Positions 42,423 through 53,797 of a stretch of 64,000 bases of DNA are shown piece after piece. Within the stretch, counting starts at the first letter, position 1. Each line of letters starts with the position of its first letter. The notes under the pieces are model-generated. The model searched no databases, was not told the origin of the DNA, and saw only the letters and a list, made by a program, of their open reading frames with translations. The translations under genes and the position numbers were made by a program. Origin of the DNA: CAZAMP01 sp964486455 (GTDB lineage: Bacteria; Eisenbacteria; RBG-16-71-46; CAZAMP01); contig CAZAMP010000021.1 in the NCBI GenBank assembly GCA_964486455.1, positions 1 through 64,000 of the forward strand, read 5' to 3'.

Positions 42423-43856
42423 TTGTACGAAGCCATCGAGCAGCATTTCAAAGACGTCGCGCCGGAGGTGGATTTCTGTTCGCTTCGCGTCGTTCGGGAG
42501 CGAGCGGAGAGGCTATCGGTTCGACAGAACGTTCCGCAGCCGGTCGTGGCAACGGATGATGTCGGGGCCATGGTCACCGTCGTCGAAGGAAGCGGGATGG
42601 GATACGCCGCGACGAGCGATCTCACGGTTTCAGGGCTGAGAAGCGCCGTCGAAGCTGCGCGGGAATGGGCGGGCCGGAGCGCCGGTCGAGGTGTCATCGA
42701 TTTCGCGAAGGTTGCCTACCCGCGACCCCAGGGATCGTACGAAACCACCGTCGAGAAGCCCTGGGAGTCGATGGCGCTCGCCGCCAAGCTGGATCTTCTG
42801 GCAGAGGAATGCAAGCGCCTCAAGATCGATGACCGAATCGTGGATTGGGAAGCCTGGATGTGGCAGACGGAGGCCGAGTCCCTGTTTCTCACGACGGACG
42901 GCGGTCGTGTCTTCCAGCGAACGGCGTATCTTCTGCCGGTTCTGAGCGCCACGGCGAACGAAGGTGCCGAGACGCAGATCCGGACGCTTGCCGGCCGCGG
43001 CCATTGCCGTCAAGGGGGGCTCGAAGTTCTCGACGTGATCGGTTTCCGTGACGCCGCGCCTCGGGTCGCGAGCGAGGCGCTGCAATTGATCGACGCGCCG
43101 AACTGCCCGTCCGGGACGATGAATGTGCTGCTGGATCCGGATCAGATGATTCTTCAGATCCACGAATCTATCGGTCATCCGCTCGAGCTTGACCGCATAC
43201 TTGGTGATGAGCGCAACTACGCGGGTACGAGCTTCGTCACGCCGGAGATGATTGGATCGTATCGGTACGGTACGGATCTCCTGAACATCACGTTCGACCC
43301 GTCGAACTCCGAGGAATTCGCGAGCTATGGTTTCGATGACGAGGGCGATACGGCCACGAAGGAATTCATCATCGAGAATGGGATTCTGAAGCGCACCTTG
43401 GGCGGCGTCACGTCCCGCACGCGATCCGACATCGCGGGGGTCGCCAACGCGCGGGCCTGCAGCTGGAATCGGCCCCCGATCGATCGCATGGCCAACCTGA
43501 ACCTCGAGCCGGGCGACTCGACGTTTGATGAGATGCTCGCCGGCATCGAGCATGGCGTCTACATGAAGACCAACTGCTCGTGGTCGATCGATGACTCACG
43601 CAACAAGTTTCAGTTTGGATGCGAGTGGGGACAGCTCATCGAGAACGGCAAGCTGGGAGCGGTCGTCCGCAATCCGAACTACCGTGGCATCTCGGCGACG
43701 TTCTGGCGGAGCCTCAAGACGGTCGGCAATCGCGATACGTTCGAGTTTCTAGGGACGCCGTACTGCGGGAAGGGCGAACCCAATCAGGCGGTTCGCGTGG
43801 GGCACGCATCCCCCGCGTGTGTGTTCACGGACGTCGACGTTTTCGGGGGGGAGTAA
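42423..43856 (+). CDS. tldD: TldD metallopeptidase family protein
   Basis: The 477-residue protein shows the TldD motif ILQIHESIGHPLELDRILGD with HExxxH from His247, which forms the catalytic zinc site. It also has AGTSFVTPEMIGSYRYG, SFGFDDEGDTATKEF-type text and IEHGVYMKTNCSWSIDDSRN. TldD pairs with TldE to degrade unfolded or leader peptides. TTG 42423 has GGAGG 6 nt upstream and gives the usual start (YEAIEQHFKDV). The frame is open to GTG 42369. The TldE gene follows after 4 nt. Confidence 0.9.
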   Translation: MYEAIEQHFKDVAPEVDFCSLRVVRERAERLSVRQNVPQPVVATDDVGAMVTVVEGSGMGYAATSDLTVSGLRSAVEAAREWAGRSAGRGVIDFAKVAYPRPQGSYETTVEKPWESMALAAKLDLLAEECKRLKIDDRIVDWEAWMWQTEAESLFLTTDGGRVFQRTAYLLPVLSATANEGAETQIRTLAGRGHCRQGGLEVLDVIGFRDAAPRVASEALQLIDAPNCPSGTMNVLLDPDQMILQIHESIGHPLELDRILGDERNYAGTSFVTPEMIGSYRYGTDLLNITFDPSNSEEFASYGFDDEGDTATKEFIIENGILKRTLGGVTSRTRSDIAGVANARACSWNRPPIDRMANLNLEPGDSTFDEMLAGIEHGVYMKTNCSWSIDDSRNKFQFGCEWGQLIENGKLGAVVRNPNYRGISATFWRSLKTVGNRDTFEFLGTPYCGKGEPNQAVRVGHASPACVFTDVDVFGGE

Positions 43857-43860
43857 TCCA

Positions 43861-45183
43861 ATGCAGAAGGAATTCTATCAGCTCGCCGATCACATCACGT
43901 CGCTCCTGACCGACGGCGAGGTTTTCACGTGCAGATTCTCGGGTGAGGTCTCCGACTTCGTTCGCTTCAACAAGAGTGCGATCCGGCAGGCGGGTCGCGT
44001 GAATCAACGCTACATCGGCATTGATTTGATCAAGGATACCCGCCACGCCGCGGCCGTGATCGGCCTGAGCGGCGAGGGCGAAACGGACCGTGTGCGCGTC
44101 TCCGATCTCGTCAAGCGACTGCGCGATCGGATCCCGCATCTTCCGGAAGATCCGCATCTGCTCTACGCCACCGACGTGCGCTCCGGCGAGCATCAGCAGG
44201 AGAATCGTCTTCCCGAGCCCGGGGCCGCCGTCGACGCGATCCTGGAGGCGGGACGCGGCCGGGATCTGGTCGGTATCTACGCGGCGGGTCCCATTCATGC
44301 CGGCTTCGCCAACTCGTTCGGTCAGCGGAACTGGTACACGAGTCACAGCTTCAATCTGGATTGGACCTTCTATCACGAGGCCGACAAGGCGGTGAAGGCG
44401 GCGTACGCCGGTGTCGAGTGGGACGGAACGGAGTTCGGTCGAAAGGTCGCGCAGGCGGCCGAACAGCTCGAGGTCCTCGGGCGCCCGGCGCGCACCATCC
44501 CGCCGGGAAACTACCGAGTTTTTCTTGCCCCATCGGCCATGTACGAGCTCCTAGGAACTTTGTGCTGGGGCGGATTCGGCCTGAAGGATCATCGGACGAA
44601 GCAAACGACGCTTCTCAAGATGATCGAGGCGGACGCGCGGATGCACCCGTCGGTCGGCATCTACGAAAATACCGGTGACGGCGTCACGCCGAACTTCCAG
44701 GAGCAGGGCTTCATCAAGCCCGATCGCGTCACGCTCGTCGAGGACGGTGAGTTCAAGAACTGCCTCATCTCGCCGCGTTCGGCAAAGGAGTACGGTGTCC
44801 CGACGAACGGTGCGTCCCAATGGGAGTTTCCTGAGTCGATCGAGCTCGGCGCCGGAGACATTCCGATGGCGGACGTCGCGAAGCGGTTGGAGACGGGTGT
44901 CTACATCAACAACCTCTGGTATCTGAACTACTCGGATCGCGCCGCGTGCCGGATGACCGGCATGACGCGTTTCGCGACCTTCTGGGTCGAGAACGGCGTC
45001 ATCTCTGAGTCGGTCAACGTGATGCGGTTCGACGAGACGATCTACCGGGTCCTCGGTGAGAATCTCGTCGGGCTGACGGCCGAGCGGGAGTTCATTCTCG
45101 AGGCGGGGACGTACGAGGAACGATCAACGGGCAGCGCCCGCCTGCCCGGCGCGCTGGTCGAGGATTTCGCGTTTACTTTGTAG
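43861..45183 (+). CDS. tldE: TldE/PmbA family metallopeptidase partner
   Basis: The 440-residue protein belongs to the PmbA/TldE side of the family. It has no HExxxH and carries VSDFVRFNKSAIRQAGRVNQ at the N terminus. Further on it has YRVFLAPSAMYELLGTLCWG, GIYENTGDGVTPNFQEQGFI and DVAKRLETGVYINNLWYLNY. It forms a heterodimer with TldD. It starts 4 nt after tldD, in one operon, and overlaps the convergent SGNH gene by 11 nt. Confidence 0.88.
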   Translation: MQKEFYQLADHITSLLTDGEVFTCRFSGEVSDFVRFNKSAIRQAGRVNQRYIGIDLIKDTRHAAAVIGLSGEGETDRVRVSDLVKRLRDRIPHLPEDPHLLYATDVRSGEHQQENRLPEPGAAVDAILEAGRGRDLVGIYAAGPIHAGFANSFGQRNWYTSHSFNLDWTFYHEADKAVKAAYAGVEWDGTEFGRKVAQAAEQLEVLGRPARTIPPGNYRVFLAPSAMYELLGTLCWGGFGLKDHRTKQTTLLKMIEADARMHPSVGIYENTGDGVTPNFQEQGFIKPDRVTLVEDGEFKNCLISPRSAKEYGVPTNGASQWEFPESIELGAGDIPMADVAKRLETGVYINNLWYLNYSDRAACRMTGMTRFATFWVENGVISESVNVMRFDETIYRVLGENLVGLTAEREFILEAGTYEERSTGSARLPGALVEDFAFTL

Positions 45184-46495
45184 GCGCCCATCTTCGCACC
45201 AAAGACGTGGAATCGGCGGCGAAGAAGTTCGTGGCGATGAGGCGCGCGATCTCGGTGGCGACGACGACGTGACCGTGGTCGGTCAGGTGGACGAAGTCGA
45301 GAAAGAGCGAGCCCATCGCCGCCTCGCCCCCGTCCCGCGTGAAGCTCTTCAGGAGCTGTCCGACGTTCACGGCGAGCGCGCCCTCTTCGGCCGCGACGCG
45401 TCGGAGCCGGTCAGCATAGCCACGCAAGACGATCCGCTCACGATCGTTTCTACGCCAGGCGCTCTCGGCCCCTTCGGCTTCCGCCTCACGTCCCAGCTTT
45501 CGAAGCGTTGCCGCCAACATGTAGTGAGGAAGCGGCCATTCGGGATGCTCGCGGCTGACGGTCGCGACGATTTCGAGAAACCGCGGTGTCGCCGGGGTAT
45601 AGGGGGGCAGGAAGCCCGCCGCCTCGAACCGGGACGATATCCACGCCTCCTGCGTCATCCACACCACGCGTCCGTCCCGATCTGCGGGCACCTCGTTGCT
45701 GACGAGCGGGGTGGTCGGACGCGCCGGCGTGGTCAGGAGAAGCGTAGCGGCACCGGCGGCGTGGCACCGACGCACGATGGCCCGAATGTTGTCCGCGTAG
45801 TCGTCGGGTGAGACTCGGGGAACCGGATCGACCAGTCGTGACCCTGGCCGGGCAAGCGAGAGGATCTGCCGGCGGAGCCACCGATACGCATGGGAGTGCT
45901 CGAGGCCGCCCAGCAGCCACGGTCGTCGAAACCTGTGATCTCGATCACTCATCACGGAAAGACAATGATCGTTGAAGCCCACCTGGATCGCGATAACGTC
46001 AGGACGGAGGTCGTCAATGACCTCGTCGACGAGAATGCGGACCTGGTAGCTTGAGTAGCCGTCGACGGCGAGATTGATCGCCTCGATGCGGGGTGGATTC
46101 TCCAACCCGAAACGGGCCAGATACTCCGTGAGGATGGCGTCAACCCGCCGCGGGTAGGGAGCTTCTTCATCGGCGAGATCGAAACCGAACGGATTGCTGT
46201 CACCTAGGAACAGCAGACGAAACGTCCCCGGCGTCTTCCGCGTATCGAATTCCGGGGTTCGATATCCGCGGGAATTGGTGCGGATGCCCGTTTCCTGATT
46301 CGGCTTGAGGCGCCAGCCGAGAACGTCGTCGCGCACATGGTGTGGGCGGTCGGTCGTGTTTTCCTGGCTGAATCTGAAGTGACTAGGGTCGCTCGGCAGC
46401 GTCAGGTCCGGCCTCACGAGCCGGATGGTTCCCTCGAAGATGAGTATGAAGCCGAGGAGGGAACCGACCGCCAGCAGTATGGATCCCGCACGCAT
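45173..46495 (-). CDS. SGNH/GDSL-type hydrolase, membrane-anchored or exported
   Basis: The 440-residue protein has an N-terminal hydrophobic segment (SILLAVGSLLGFILIFEGTI). An SGNH fold follows: block I LLFLGDSNPFGFDLADEE with the Ser, the Asn of block III in AIQVGFNDHCLSVMSD, and block V DFVHLTDHGHVVVATEIARL with Asp and His. NSRGYRTPEFDTRK before block I is typical of large SGNH proteins. Likely an esterase or polysaccharide O-acetyl hydrolase at the envelope. Substrate unknown. Confidence 0.82.
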   Translation of the reverse strand: MRAGSILLAVGSLLGFILIFEGTIRLVRPDLTLPSDPSHFRFSQENTTDRPHHVRDDVLGWRLKPNQETGIRTNSRGYRTPEFDTRKTPGTFRLLFLGDSNPFGFDLADEEAPYPRRVDAILTEYLARFGLENPPRIEAINLAVDGYSSYQVRILVDEVIDDLRPDVIAIQVGFNDHCLSVMSDRDHRFRRPWLLGGLEHSHAYRWLRRQILSLARPGSRLVDPVPRVSPDDYADNIRAIVRRCHAAGAATLLLTTPARPTTPLVSNEVPADRDGRVVWMTQEAWISSRFEAAGFLPPYTPATPRFLEIVATVSREHPEWPLPHYMLAATLRKLGREAEAEGAESAWRRNDRERIVLRGYADRLRRVAAEEGALAVNVGQLLKSFTRDGGEAAMGSLFLDFVHLTDHGHVVVATEIARLIATNFFAADSTSLVRRWAPTK

Positions 46496-46675
46496 TGTAT
46501 CCCGCTTTCCGAATCTGAACCCATTGTCCAGTCTCCAATCCTATCATCGTGGACCCACGATCCATAGGGCGCCGGAGAAGTGATGTGAAGCCGTGGTGTC
46601 TGCGGGGTACACTCGACTCGCCCATGGCTTCTTCCGCCGTGCGTCGTCGGAACAGGTGATGTCGAGGAGGACGTG

Positions 46676-47611
46676 GTGAGACGCGGTTCGACAGCCGAAC
46701 GAATACGGGTCGGCATCAGCGAGTGCCTGCTCGGGGCGAACGTACGCTATGACGGGGGTCATCGGCGCGATCGCGCGGTGACGCGGGCGCTGGCTCGACG
46801 GTTCGAGTTGATCGCGGTGTGTCCCGAGATGGAGCTTGGCTTGGGCGCGCCACGAGATCCGATGCATCTCGAAGGCGACGCGGATTCTCCCCGCCTGATC
46901 GTTACCGCGAGCCGGCGGGATCTCACCGACGGCATGGAGCGGTTCAGCCGCAAACGCGTTCGAATGCTCCTGCGGATACCGATCAGCGGCTTCATCTCGA
47001 AGGCGCGTTCGCCATCGTGCGGCGTCGGGAGCGCCGCCCTGCACCGCCCGAGCCGCGGGGGGCGACGTCGCGTCCACGGTCTCTTCGTCGCCGCCCTCGA
47101 GCGCGAGGCCCCACTATTTCCGGTCGCGGAGGATGACGACCTCCAAACGCCCGAGTCGCGCGATGGGTTCGCAGATCGAGTCATCGCTTATGAACGATGG
47201 CGCTGCTTGCGGGTCGGGAGACCGGGCAAGCGACTGCTCATCGAATTCCACGAGCGTCACCGTCTCACCCTGATGGCGAGGAGCCGCTCCCGGTTGAGGG
47301 GCCTCGACCGCATCCTCGAACGCGTTGGTGCCCGTCCGAGCGCGGCGGAGCTCGATGCATACGGCGCAAGCCACCTGCGGATCATGGAGCTACTCCCCAC
47401 GCGCGCCAAGCGCGCCGCCGTGCTTCGGCACCTGCTCGCACGCATCACGCAGGCCATCGAGGCGCCGGCGCGCGTCGCAATTGCTTTGGAAATAGACGCT
47501 TACAGACACGGCTCCGTCGAGTTTCGGGTGCCGGCGGCCTCGCTTCGGCGCCGAGCGCGCGGGATCGGCGGCCCCGCCGGTCCCGAACGCACCTTCCTGT
47601 CCGGCCGATAA
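46676..47611 (+). CDS. DUF523 and DUF1722 (YbgA-like) domain protein
   Basis: The 311-residue protein has DUF523 at the N terminus with Cys motifs VGISECLLGANVRYDGGHR, LIAVCPEMELGLGAPRDPM and GFISKARSPSCGVGSAAL. DUF1722 follows at the C terminus (LLIEFHERHRLTLMARSRSR, RIMELLPTRAKRAAVLRHLL). In other bacteria this pairing is found near photolyase or thiouridine-related genes. The role here is unknown. GTG 46676 has GGAGG 5 nt upstream. Confidence 0.85.
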   Translation: MRRGSTAERIRVGISECLLGANVRYDGGHRRDRAVTRALARRFELIAVCPEMELGLGAPRDPMHLEGDADSPRLIVTASRRDLTDGMERFSRKRVRMLLRIPISGFISKARSPSCGVGSAALHRPSRGGRRRVHGLFVAALEREAPLFPVAEDDDLQTPESRDGFADRVIAYERWRCLRVGRPGKRLLIEFHERHRLTLMARSRSRLRGLDRILERVGARPSAAELDAYGASHLRIMELLPTRAKRAAVLRHLLARITQAIEAPARVAIALEIDAYRHGSVEFRVPAASLRRRARGIGGPAGPERTFLSGR

Positions 47612-47978
47612 CAGTCCCCTCGTTCATCCCATCGCAGGCTCGGATCGTGCCATCTTGTTGTGTGGCATGTTCTTGTGGCCGTGTGTGCCATGTGGCACGC
47701 GGTTGGAGAGCTAACGAATCGGACTGCCCGCGCCGACATGAATAGGAGGGGTGGATCAGCCTTCTTAGCTCTTCCGGCTGGCGCTAACTACTGTGCCGAG
47801 GTGAGTCGCGCTGCCCCACCATCGAGTCGGGGCTTACGGATGCGATTGCCTTCTGAGGGGTGATCCCAGAATGCTTCTCGTGACAATGGTCCACCCCGCC
47901 GTTCATGGATCGGTCCACGCGATCGGTCGTACCGATTCGGGATTGCCGTGACATGATAGTTCCTCCGGGGAGAAGCAC
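47612..47978. other. intergenic region without a recognisable gene
   Basis: This 367-nt gap precedes the histidine kinase gene. It contains a perfect dyad GTGCCA-TG-TGGCAC at about 47685-47698, a looser TGCCA...TGGCA repeat just before it, and a GCCCC/GGGGC hairpin at about 47813-47833. No open frame with coding composition, tRNA or known riboswitch pattern was recognised. Confidence 0.4.
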
Positions 47979-50174
<2,196 letters not shown>

Positions 50175-50283
50175 TCATCCTTCTGCCCGCCTTGTATCAA
50201 CCGCCTGATTTCGGTGCCGGGCCATCCAAGTGACGTGGTAGTCTTGCCTTTCGAACGCCTATGTCTCCCCTGAAAGGTGAACC

Positions 50284-52200
50284 ATGGGTGATAGACTCGA
50301 TTCTGAACACTATGGCGAAGAGCAATTCAGAAACTTCACGCGCGCTCTCCTAGAGGATCTCCAGGCGCTCGAGCGGATGATCGACTCGGGCATGATCGAG
50401 TCCGGTGTTCGTCGCATCGGCGCGGAACAGGAGATGTTCCTGGTCGACCAGGCGGGACGTCCCGCGCCGCGCGCCGTCGAGGTTCTCGATCAGATCGGCG
50501 ACCCTCGTTTCACCACGGAACTCGCGCGATTCAACCTCGAAGCCAACATCGATCCGATCGTCTTTAGTCACGACTGCTTTCGGATGATGGATGACCGCCT
50601 GACGGGCCTCGTGCAGTGGGCGCGTCGGGGCGCCCGAGCGTGCGGTGCCCGCGTCTGCCTGACCGGCATCTTGCCCACGCTCTCCCTCGACGACCTCAGT
50701 CTGGACAACATGACCCCCAACCCGCGCTACCTCGCGCTGAACCGTGAGATGAGCCGCCTGCGGGGGGGGGAGTTTCGCGTCGATATCAAAGGCTTGGATG
50801 AGCTAGATACCAGTCACGACAATGTCATGCTCGAGTCGTGCAACACGAGCTTCCAAATTCACTTCCAGGTGGGTCCCGAGGAGTTCGCGAAGCTTTACAA
50901 CCTGGCCCAGCTCGTCACGGCGCCCGTCCTGGCGGCGGCGGTGAACTCGCCGCTGCTTCTCGGCCGGCGGCTCTGGCAAGAGACTCGGATCGCGCTCTTC
51001 CAGCAGTCGGTCGATTCCCGCTCGAAGACGCACCAGGCAAGAGGGCACCCGTCCCGGGTGAGCTTCGGTGATCGATGGGTCGACCGGTCCATCATTGAGA
51101 TCTACCGAGAGGATATCGCCCGCTTCCGGGTATTGCTCGCCACCGGAATCGAGGAGGATTCGCTACAGGCCGTTGCGCGTAGCGACATCCCGCCGCTTTC
51201 GGCCCTACGGCTTCATACCGGAACGGTCTACCGCTGGAACCGCGCGTGCTACGGCATGCATCAGGGAACAGCGCATCTTCGGATTGAGAATCGGGCGCTG
51301 CCCGCTGGCCCGACGGTTGTGGATGAGGTAGCGAACGCGTCCTTCTTCTTCGGACTCATGGCGGCGCTGGCCGACGAATTAGAGGATGTGGGTTCGGTCA
51401 TGGCGTTCGACGACGCGAAGGGGAATTTCATCGCCGCCGCCCGGCATGGGCTGAAGGCCCAGTTCAGCTGGTTGAACGCCGAGACACTGACCGCGAGGGA
51501 CCTCATACTGACCCGGCTGCTGCCCAAGGCGCGAGACGGCCTGAACCGGGCCGGGATCGCCGGCCCCGACATCGAGCGCTACCTGGGAGTGGTGGCCGAG
51601 CGCGTGGAAAGCGCGCGAACGGGCGCGCAGTGGTTGCTCGATTCATATGCCGCCCTCAGCGCCGACGCTACCGGAGACGAGACGTTCCGTACGCTCACAA
51701 CCGCGACGATCTCACGACAGTTGAGGGGTGAGCCGGTCAGCCGATGGACAGCGGCGACGCTCGCGGAGTCGGAAGGGTGGCGAGAGAGCTTCCAGACGGT
51801 GGGGCAGTTCATGACGACCGACATCTTCAGCGTGCAGCCCCAGGATCTCGTGAACCTCGCAGCGAGCCTCATGGAGTGGGAGCATCTGCGTCACGTGCCG
51901 GTCGAGGATGATGAAGGGAAGCTCGTCGGACTGGTATCGCACCGGGCGTTCCTCAGGCTCGTGGCGAGCGGCTTGCTGAAGAGCGGCGCGGAGAGCGTGG
52001 CCGTCAACACCATCATGCGGACCGATCTCGTCACCGTCACAGCGGAAACACCCACCCTGCAGGCCATCGAGAAGATGCGCCGCCACAAGGTCGGTTGCCT
52101 CCCGGTCGTCGACGGGGCCCGCCTGGTGGGTATCGTGACGGAGCGGGACTTTCTGCGGGTAGCCGGAAAGTTCATGGAGCAGAGGCTGCTCGAGCCGTGA
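50284..52200 (+). CDS. glutamate-cysteine ligase family 2 (GCS2/YbdK-like) domain fused to paired CBS domains
   Basis: The 638-residue protein has a carboxylate-amine ligase part (about 1-480): RRIGAEQEMFLVDQAGRP, FNLEANIDPIVFSHDCF, NTSFQIHFQVGPEEFAKLYN, GTAHLRIENRALPAGPTVVD. Two CBS motifs follow at the C terminus: VGQFMTTDIFSVQPQDLVNL with LRHVPVEDDEGKLVGLVSHR, and VNTIMRTDLVTVTAETPTLQ with GCLPVVDGARLVGIVTERDF. CBS pairs bind adenine nucleotides, so the ligase may be controlled by energy state or SAM. The amino acids it joins cannot be told from sequence. Confidence 0.85.
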   Translation: MGDRLDSEHYGEEQFRNFTRALLEDLQALERMIDSGMIESGVRRIGAEQEMFLVDQAGRPAPRAVEVLDQIGDPRFTTELARFNLEANIDPIVFSHDCFRMMDDRLTGLVQWARRGARACGARVCLTGILPTLSLDDLSLDNMTPNPRYLALNREMSRLRGGEFRVDIKGLDELDTSHDNVMLESCNTSFQIHFQVGPEEFAKLYNLAQLVTAPVLAAAVNSPLLLGRRLWQETRIALFQQSVDSRSKTHQARGHPSRVSFGDRWVDRSIIEIYREDIARFRVLLATGIEEDSLQAVARSDIPPLSALRLHTGTVYRWNRACYGMHQGTAHLRIENRALPAGPTVVDEVANASFFFGLMAALADELEDVGSVMAFDDAKGNFIAAARHGLKAQFSWLNAETLTARDLILTRLLPKARDGLNRAGIAGPDIERYLGVVAERVESARTGAQWLLDSYAALSADATGDETFRTLTTATISRQLRGEPVSRWTAATLAESEGWRESFQTVGQFMTTDIFSVQPQDLVNLAASLMEWEHLRHVPVEDDEGKLVGLVSHRAFLRLVASGLLKSGAESVAVNTIMRTDLVTVTAETPTLQAIEKMRRHKVGCLPVVDGARLVGIVTERDFLRVAGKFMEQRLLEP

Positions 52201-52329
52201 TCAACGGCGCGGCACCGTGGGCATCAGGGTTTCCGGCGAAGATCTCCCCTTTTTGAGGAGAGCCTCACATCTCATTATCCCACAGTATTTTACCAAATAT
52301 TACATCTTGATAGTTTTTTCGCCGGAGAC

Positions 52330-52357
52330 TTGACATTCCTGCCGAATGTTTTATTGT
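52330..52357 (+). promoter_or_regulatory. sigma-70 promoter of the second feo operon
   Basis: TTGACA (52330-52335, perfect -35) and TATTGT (52352-52357) are 16 nt apart inside an AT-rich stretch (about 52260-52390) that stands out from the GC-rich surroundings. It lies 41 nt before the DtxR-family gene. Confidence 0.6.
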
Positions 52358-52364
52358 TAATACA
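52347..52364 (+). promoter_or_regulatory. possible operator over the -10 element
   Basis: The 18-nt imperfect palindrome TGTTTTATTGTTAATACA matches in six of nine pairs and covers the -10 hexamer. A repressor here, for example the iron-dependent regulator encoded just downstream, would block the promoter. It differs from the TTAGT/ACTAA site of the other feo operon. Confidence 0.3.
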
Positions 52365-52397
52365 CTTGTTCTAAGGTCATTCGTAGGTGGAGTGTGC

Positions 52398-52955
52398 ATG
52401 CCGACCTGGAAGAGCTTCGATCAACAGCCCATAACCCACTCGACGGCCCACCACCTCGTGGCGATTGCTGAGCTGCTCGGGGAGTACGGCTACGCTCGAG
52501 TCTCGGACGTTGCGCGAAGGCTATCGATTACTCGGGGCAGCGCATCGATCACGCTCAAGAATCTCAAGAACCGCGGGCTCGTAACGGAGGATGATCGTCG
52601 CTTCCTCGGGCTGTCCGATGAAGGTGCGGAGATCGCGGCCACGATCCGTGCAAAGAAGCTGGTCATGAAGCGGCTCTTCACGGAGCTTCTCGGTGTCGAT
52701 GCCACGCAGGCCGACATCGATACGTGCAAGATCGAGCACCTCGTTAGCGACGAGACCGCGGAGCGAACGACGCGGATCCTGAGGCTTCTCGAGTCGGGCA
52801 CCGCCGAGGCCGAGGCGTTCATCGACGCGCTCTCGCGTCGTGACAAGCCGTCGGGGGATGACGTGATGTCGTACGCGCAGGAAGTCGCGGCGCGGGAGGA
52901 TGAGGCCGGCACGGATCGGCGAAGTGGGGAGAAGGCCAAACAAGATGTCACGTGA
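52398..52955 (+). CDS. DtxR-family iron-dependent transcriptional repressor
   Basis: The 185-residue protein has an N-terminal winged helix (HHLVAIAELLGEYGYARVSD, VARRLSITRGSASITLKNLK). The dimerisation/metal part follows, with LVMKRLFTELLGVDATQADI and DTCKIEHLVSDETAERTTRI, holding the Cys, Glu and His of the DtxR primary site. There is no C-terminal FeoA domain. It is the first gene of the ferritin-feo operon and overlaps the ferritin gene by 11 nt. Confidence 0.87.
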   Translation: MPTWKSFDQQPITHSTAHHLVAIAELLGEYGYARVSDVARRLSITRGSASITLKNLKNRGLVTEDDRRFLGLSDEGAEIAATIRAKKLVMKRLFTELLGVDATQADIDTCKIEHLVSDETAERTTRILRLLESGTAEAEAFIDALSRRDKPSGDDVMSYAQEVAAREDEAGTDRRSGEKAKQDVT

Positions 52956-53361
52956 TGATGCGCTCAGAACGCTGAATGAGCTGTTCGCTGAGGAAATCGA
53001 GGCCGCGCTGCGCTACCTGCATCTCGCGGTAACACTCAAGGGACTGGATCGCCTCATCGTGCGAAAGACGTTGCTGGCGGGTATGAGCGAGACCCTCGAG
53101 CATGCGCAGACGGTCGCGGACAAGATCGTTCAGATGGGCGGCTATCCGAGTCTGAACGTCACGATCGACCTGCCCGCCGAGAAGACGACGGGACCGGAGG
53201 CGATCCGAACGGCACTGGCGTTCGAGCACGCCGCGCTGGACGCATACCGAGAGCTGCTCGAGAGCGCGGGGGACGACTTCGAGCTGGGGGATTTCGCCAA
53301 GGAGCAGATCAGCGTCGAGGCGACGCACGTCGCCGAGCTGAGTCTGCTGTTGGAGGAGTGA
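52945..53361 (+). CDS. ferritin-like (bacterioferritin/Dps-type) diiron protein
   Basis: The 138-residue protein is a four-helix bundle with diiron ligands. These are Glu residues in LFAEEIEAALRYLHLAVTL, ExxH in MSETLEHAQTVADKI, the Glu in ALAFEHAALDAYRELLE and ExxH in ISVEATHVAELSLLLEE. It likely stores iron or detoxifies it. Its place between an iron repressor and Feo genes links uptake with storage. Confidence 0.82.
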   Translation: MSRDDALRTLNELFAEEIEAALRYLHLAVTLKGLDRLIVRKTLLAGMSETLEHAQTVADKIVQMGGYPSLNVTIDLPAEKTTGPEAIRTALAFEHAALDAYRELLESAGDDFELGDFAKEQISVEATHVAELSLLLEE

Positions 53362-53364
53362 CGG

Positions 53365-53589
53365 ATGGGAGGCGGCACGTCTCCCTGGTGGGAGATGGTT
53401 ATCGTCGGGATCGTCGTCGCGGGAGCGCTCATCGTCGCGGCACGCTCTGTTGCGCGTTCCGTGCGGCTGCGGACGGGATGTAGCTGTTCCGCGTCCGCGA
53501 CGTGCATGCGGATCGATCATCAGGCGGCGCAACCGTTGGCGCGTTCGCCTTCGGGCAAGTCAGGAGGAAGGTTCAATGCGTCTCAGTGA
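53365..53589 (+). CDS. FeoB-associated Cys-rich membrane protein
   Basis: The 74-residue protein has one membrane helix (WEMVIVGIVVAGALIVAARS) followed by a short Cys cluster (RTGCSCSASATCMRI). This is the layout of the FeoB-associated Cys-rich family found in feo operons, sometimes called FeoC-like by position. It may stabilise FeoB or pass iron to it. It overlaps the start of feoA by 14 nt. Confidence 0.78.
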   Translation: MGGGTSPWWEMVIVGIVVAGALIVAARSVARSVRLRTGCSCSASATCMRIDHQAAQPLARSPSGKSGGRFNASQ

Positions 53590-53797
53590 GCTCCGTCCGG
53601 GTCAGGCAGGAACAATCACCCGGGTAAACGGCGACGGGCCGCTCGGCCAGAGACTCATGGAGATGGGCATCATCGAGGGCACCGATGTCCGCCTCGTCCG
53701 GGTCGCACCATTCGGTGACCCGATCGAGATCTCACTACACGACTACCTGCTTTCACTTCGCATCTCCGAAGCCGAGGAGGTCGAAGTCACGCCATGA
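53576..53797 (+). CDS. feoA: ferrous iron transport protein A
   Basis: The 73-residue protein is a single FeoA SH3-like domain: MRLSELRPGQAGTITRVNGD, LGQRLMEMGIIEGTDVRLVR, APFGDPIEISLHDYLLSLRI. FeoA is a cytosolic partner needed for FeoB function. ATG has AGGAGG upstream. ATGA overlap with feoB. Confidence 0.92.
   Translation: MRLSELRPGQAGTITRVNGDGPLGQRLMEMGIIEGTDVRLVRVAPFGDPIEISLHDYLLSLRISEAEEVEVTP

Noticed and set aside
47693..47706. sigma-54 promoter-like TGGCAC...TTGG
   Set aside because: The spacer between TGGCAC and TTGG is 4 nt, one base short of the required 5, and the -12 element lacks the TTGC form.
52240..52262. terminator after the CBS-fusion gene (TCTCC...GGAGA)
   Set aside because: The stem is only 5 bp and the T-run sits in the loop rather than after the stem.
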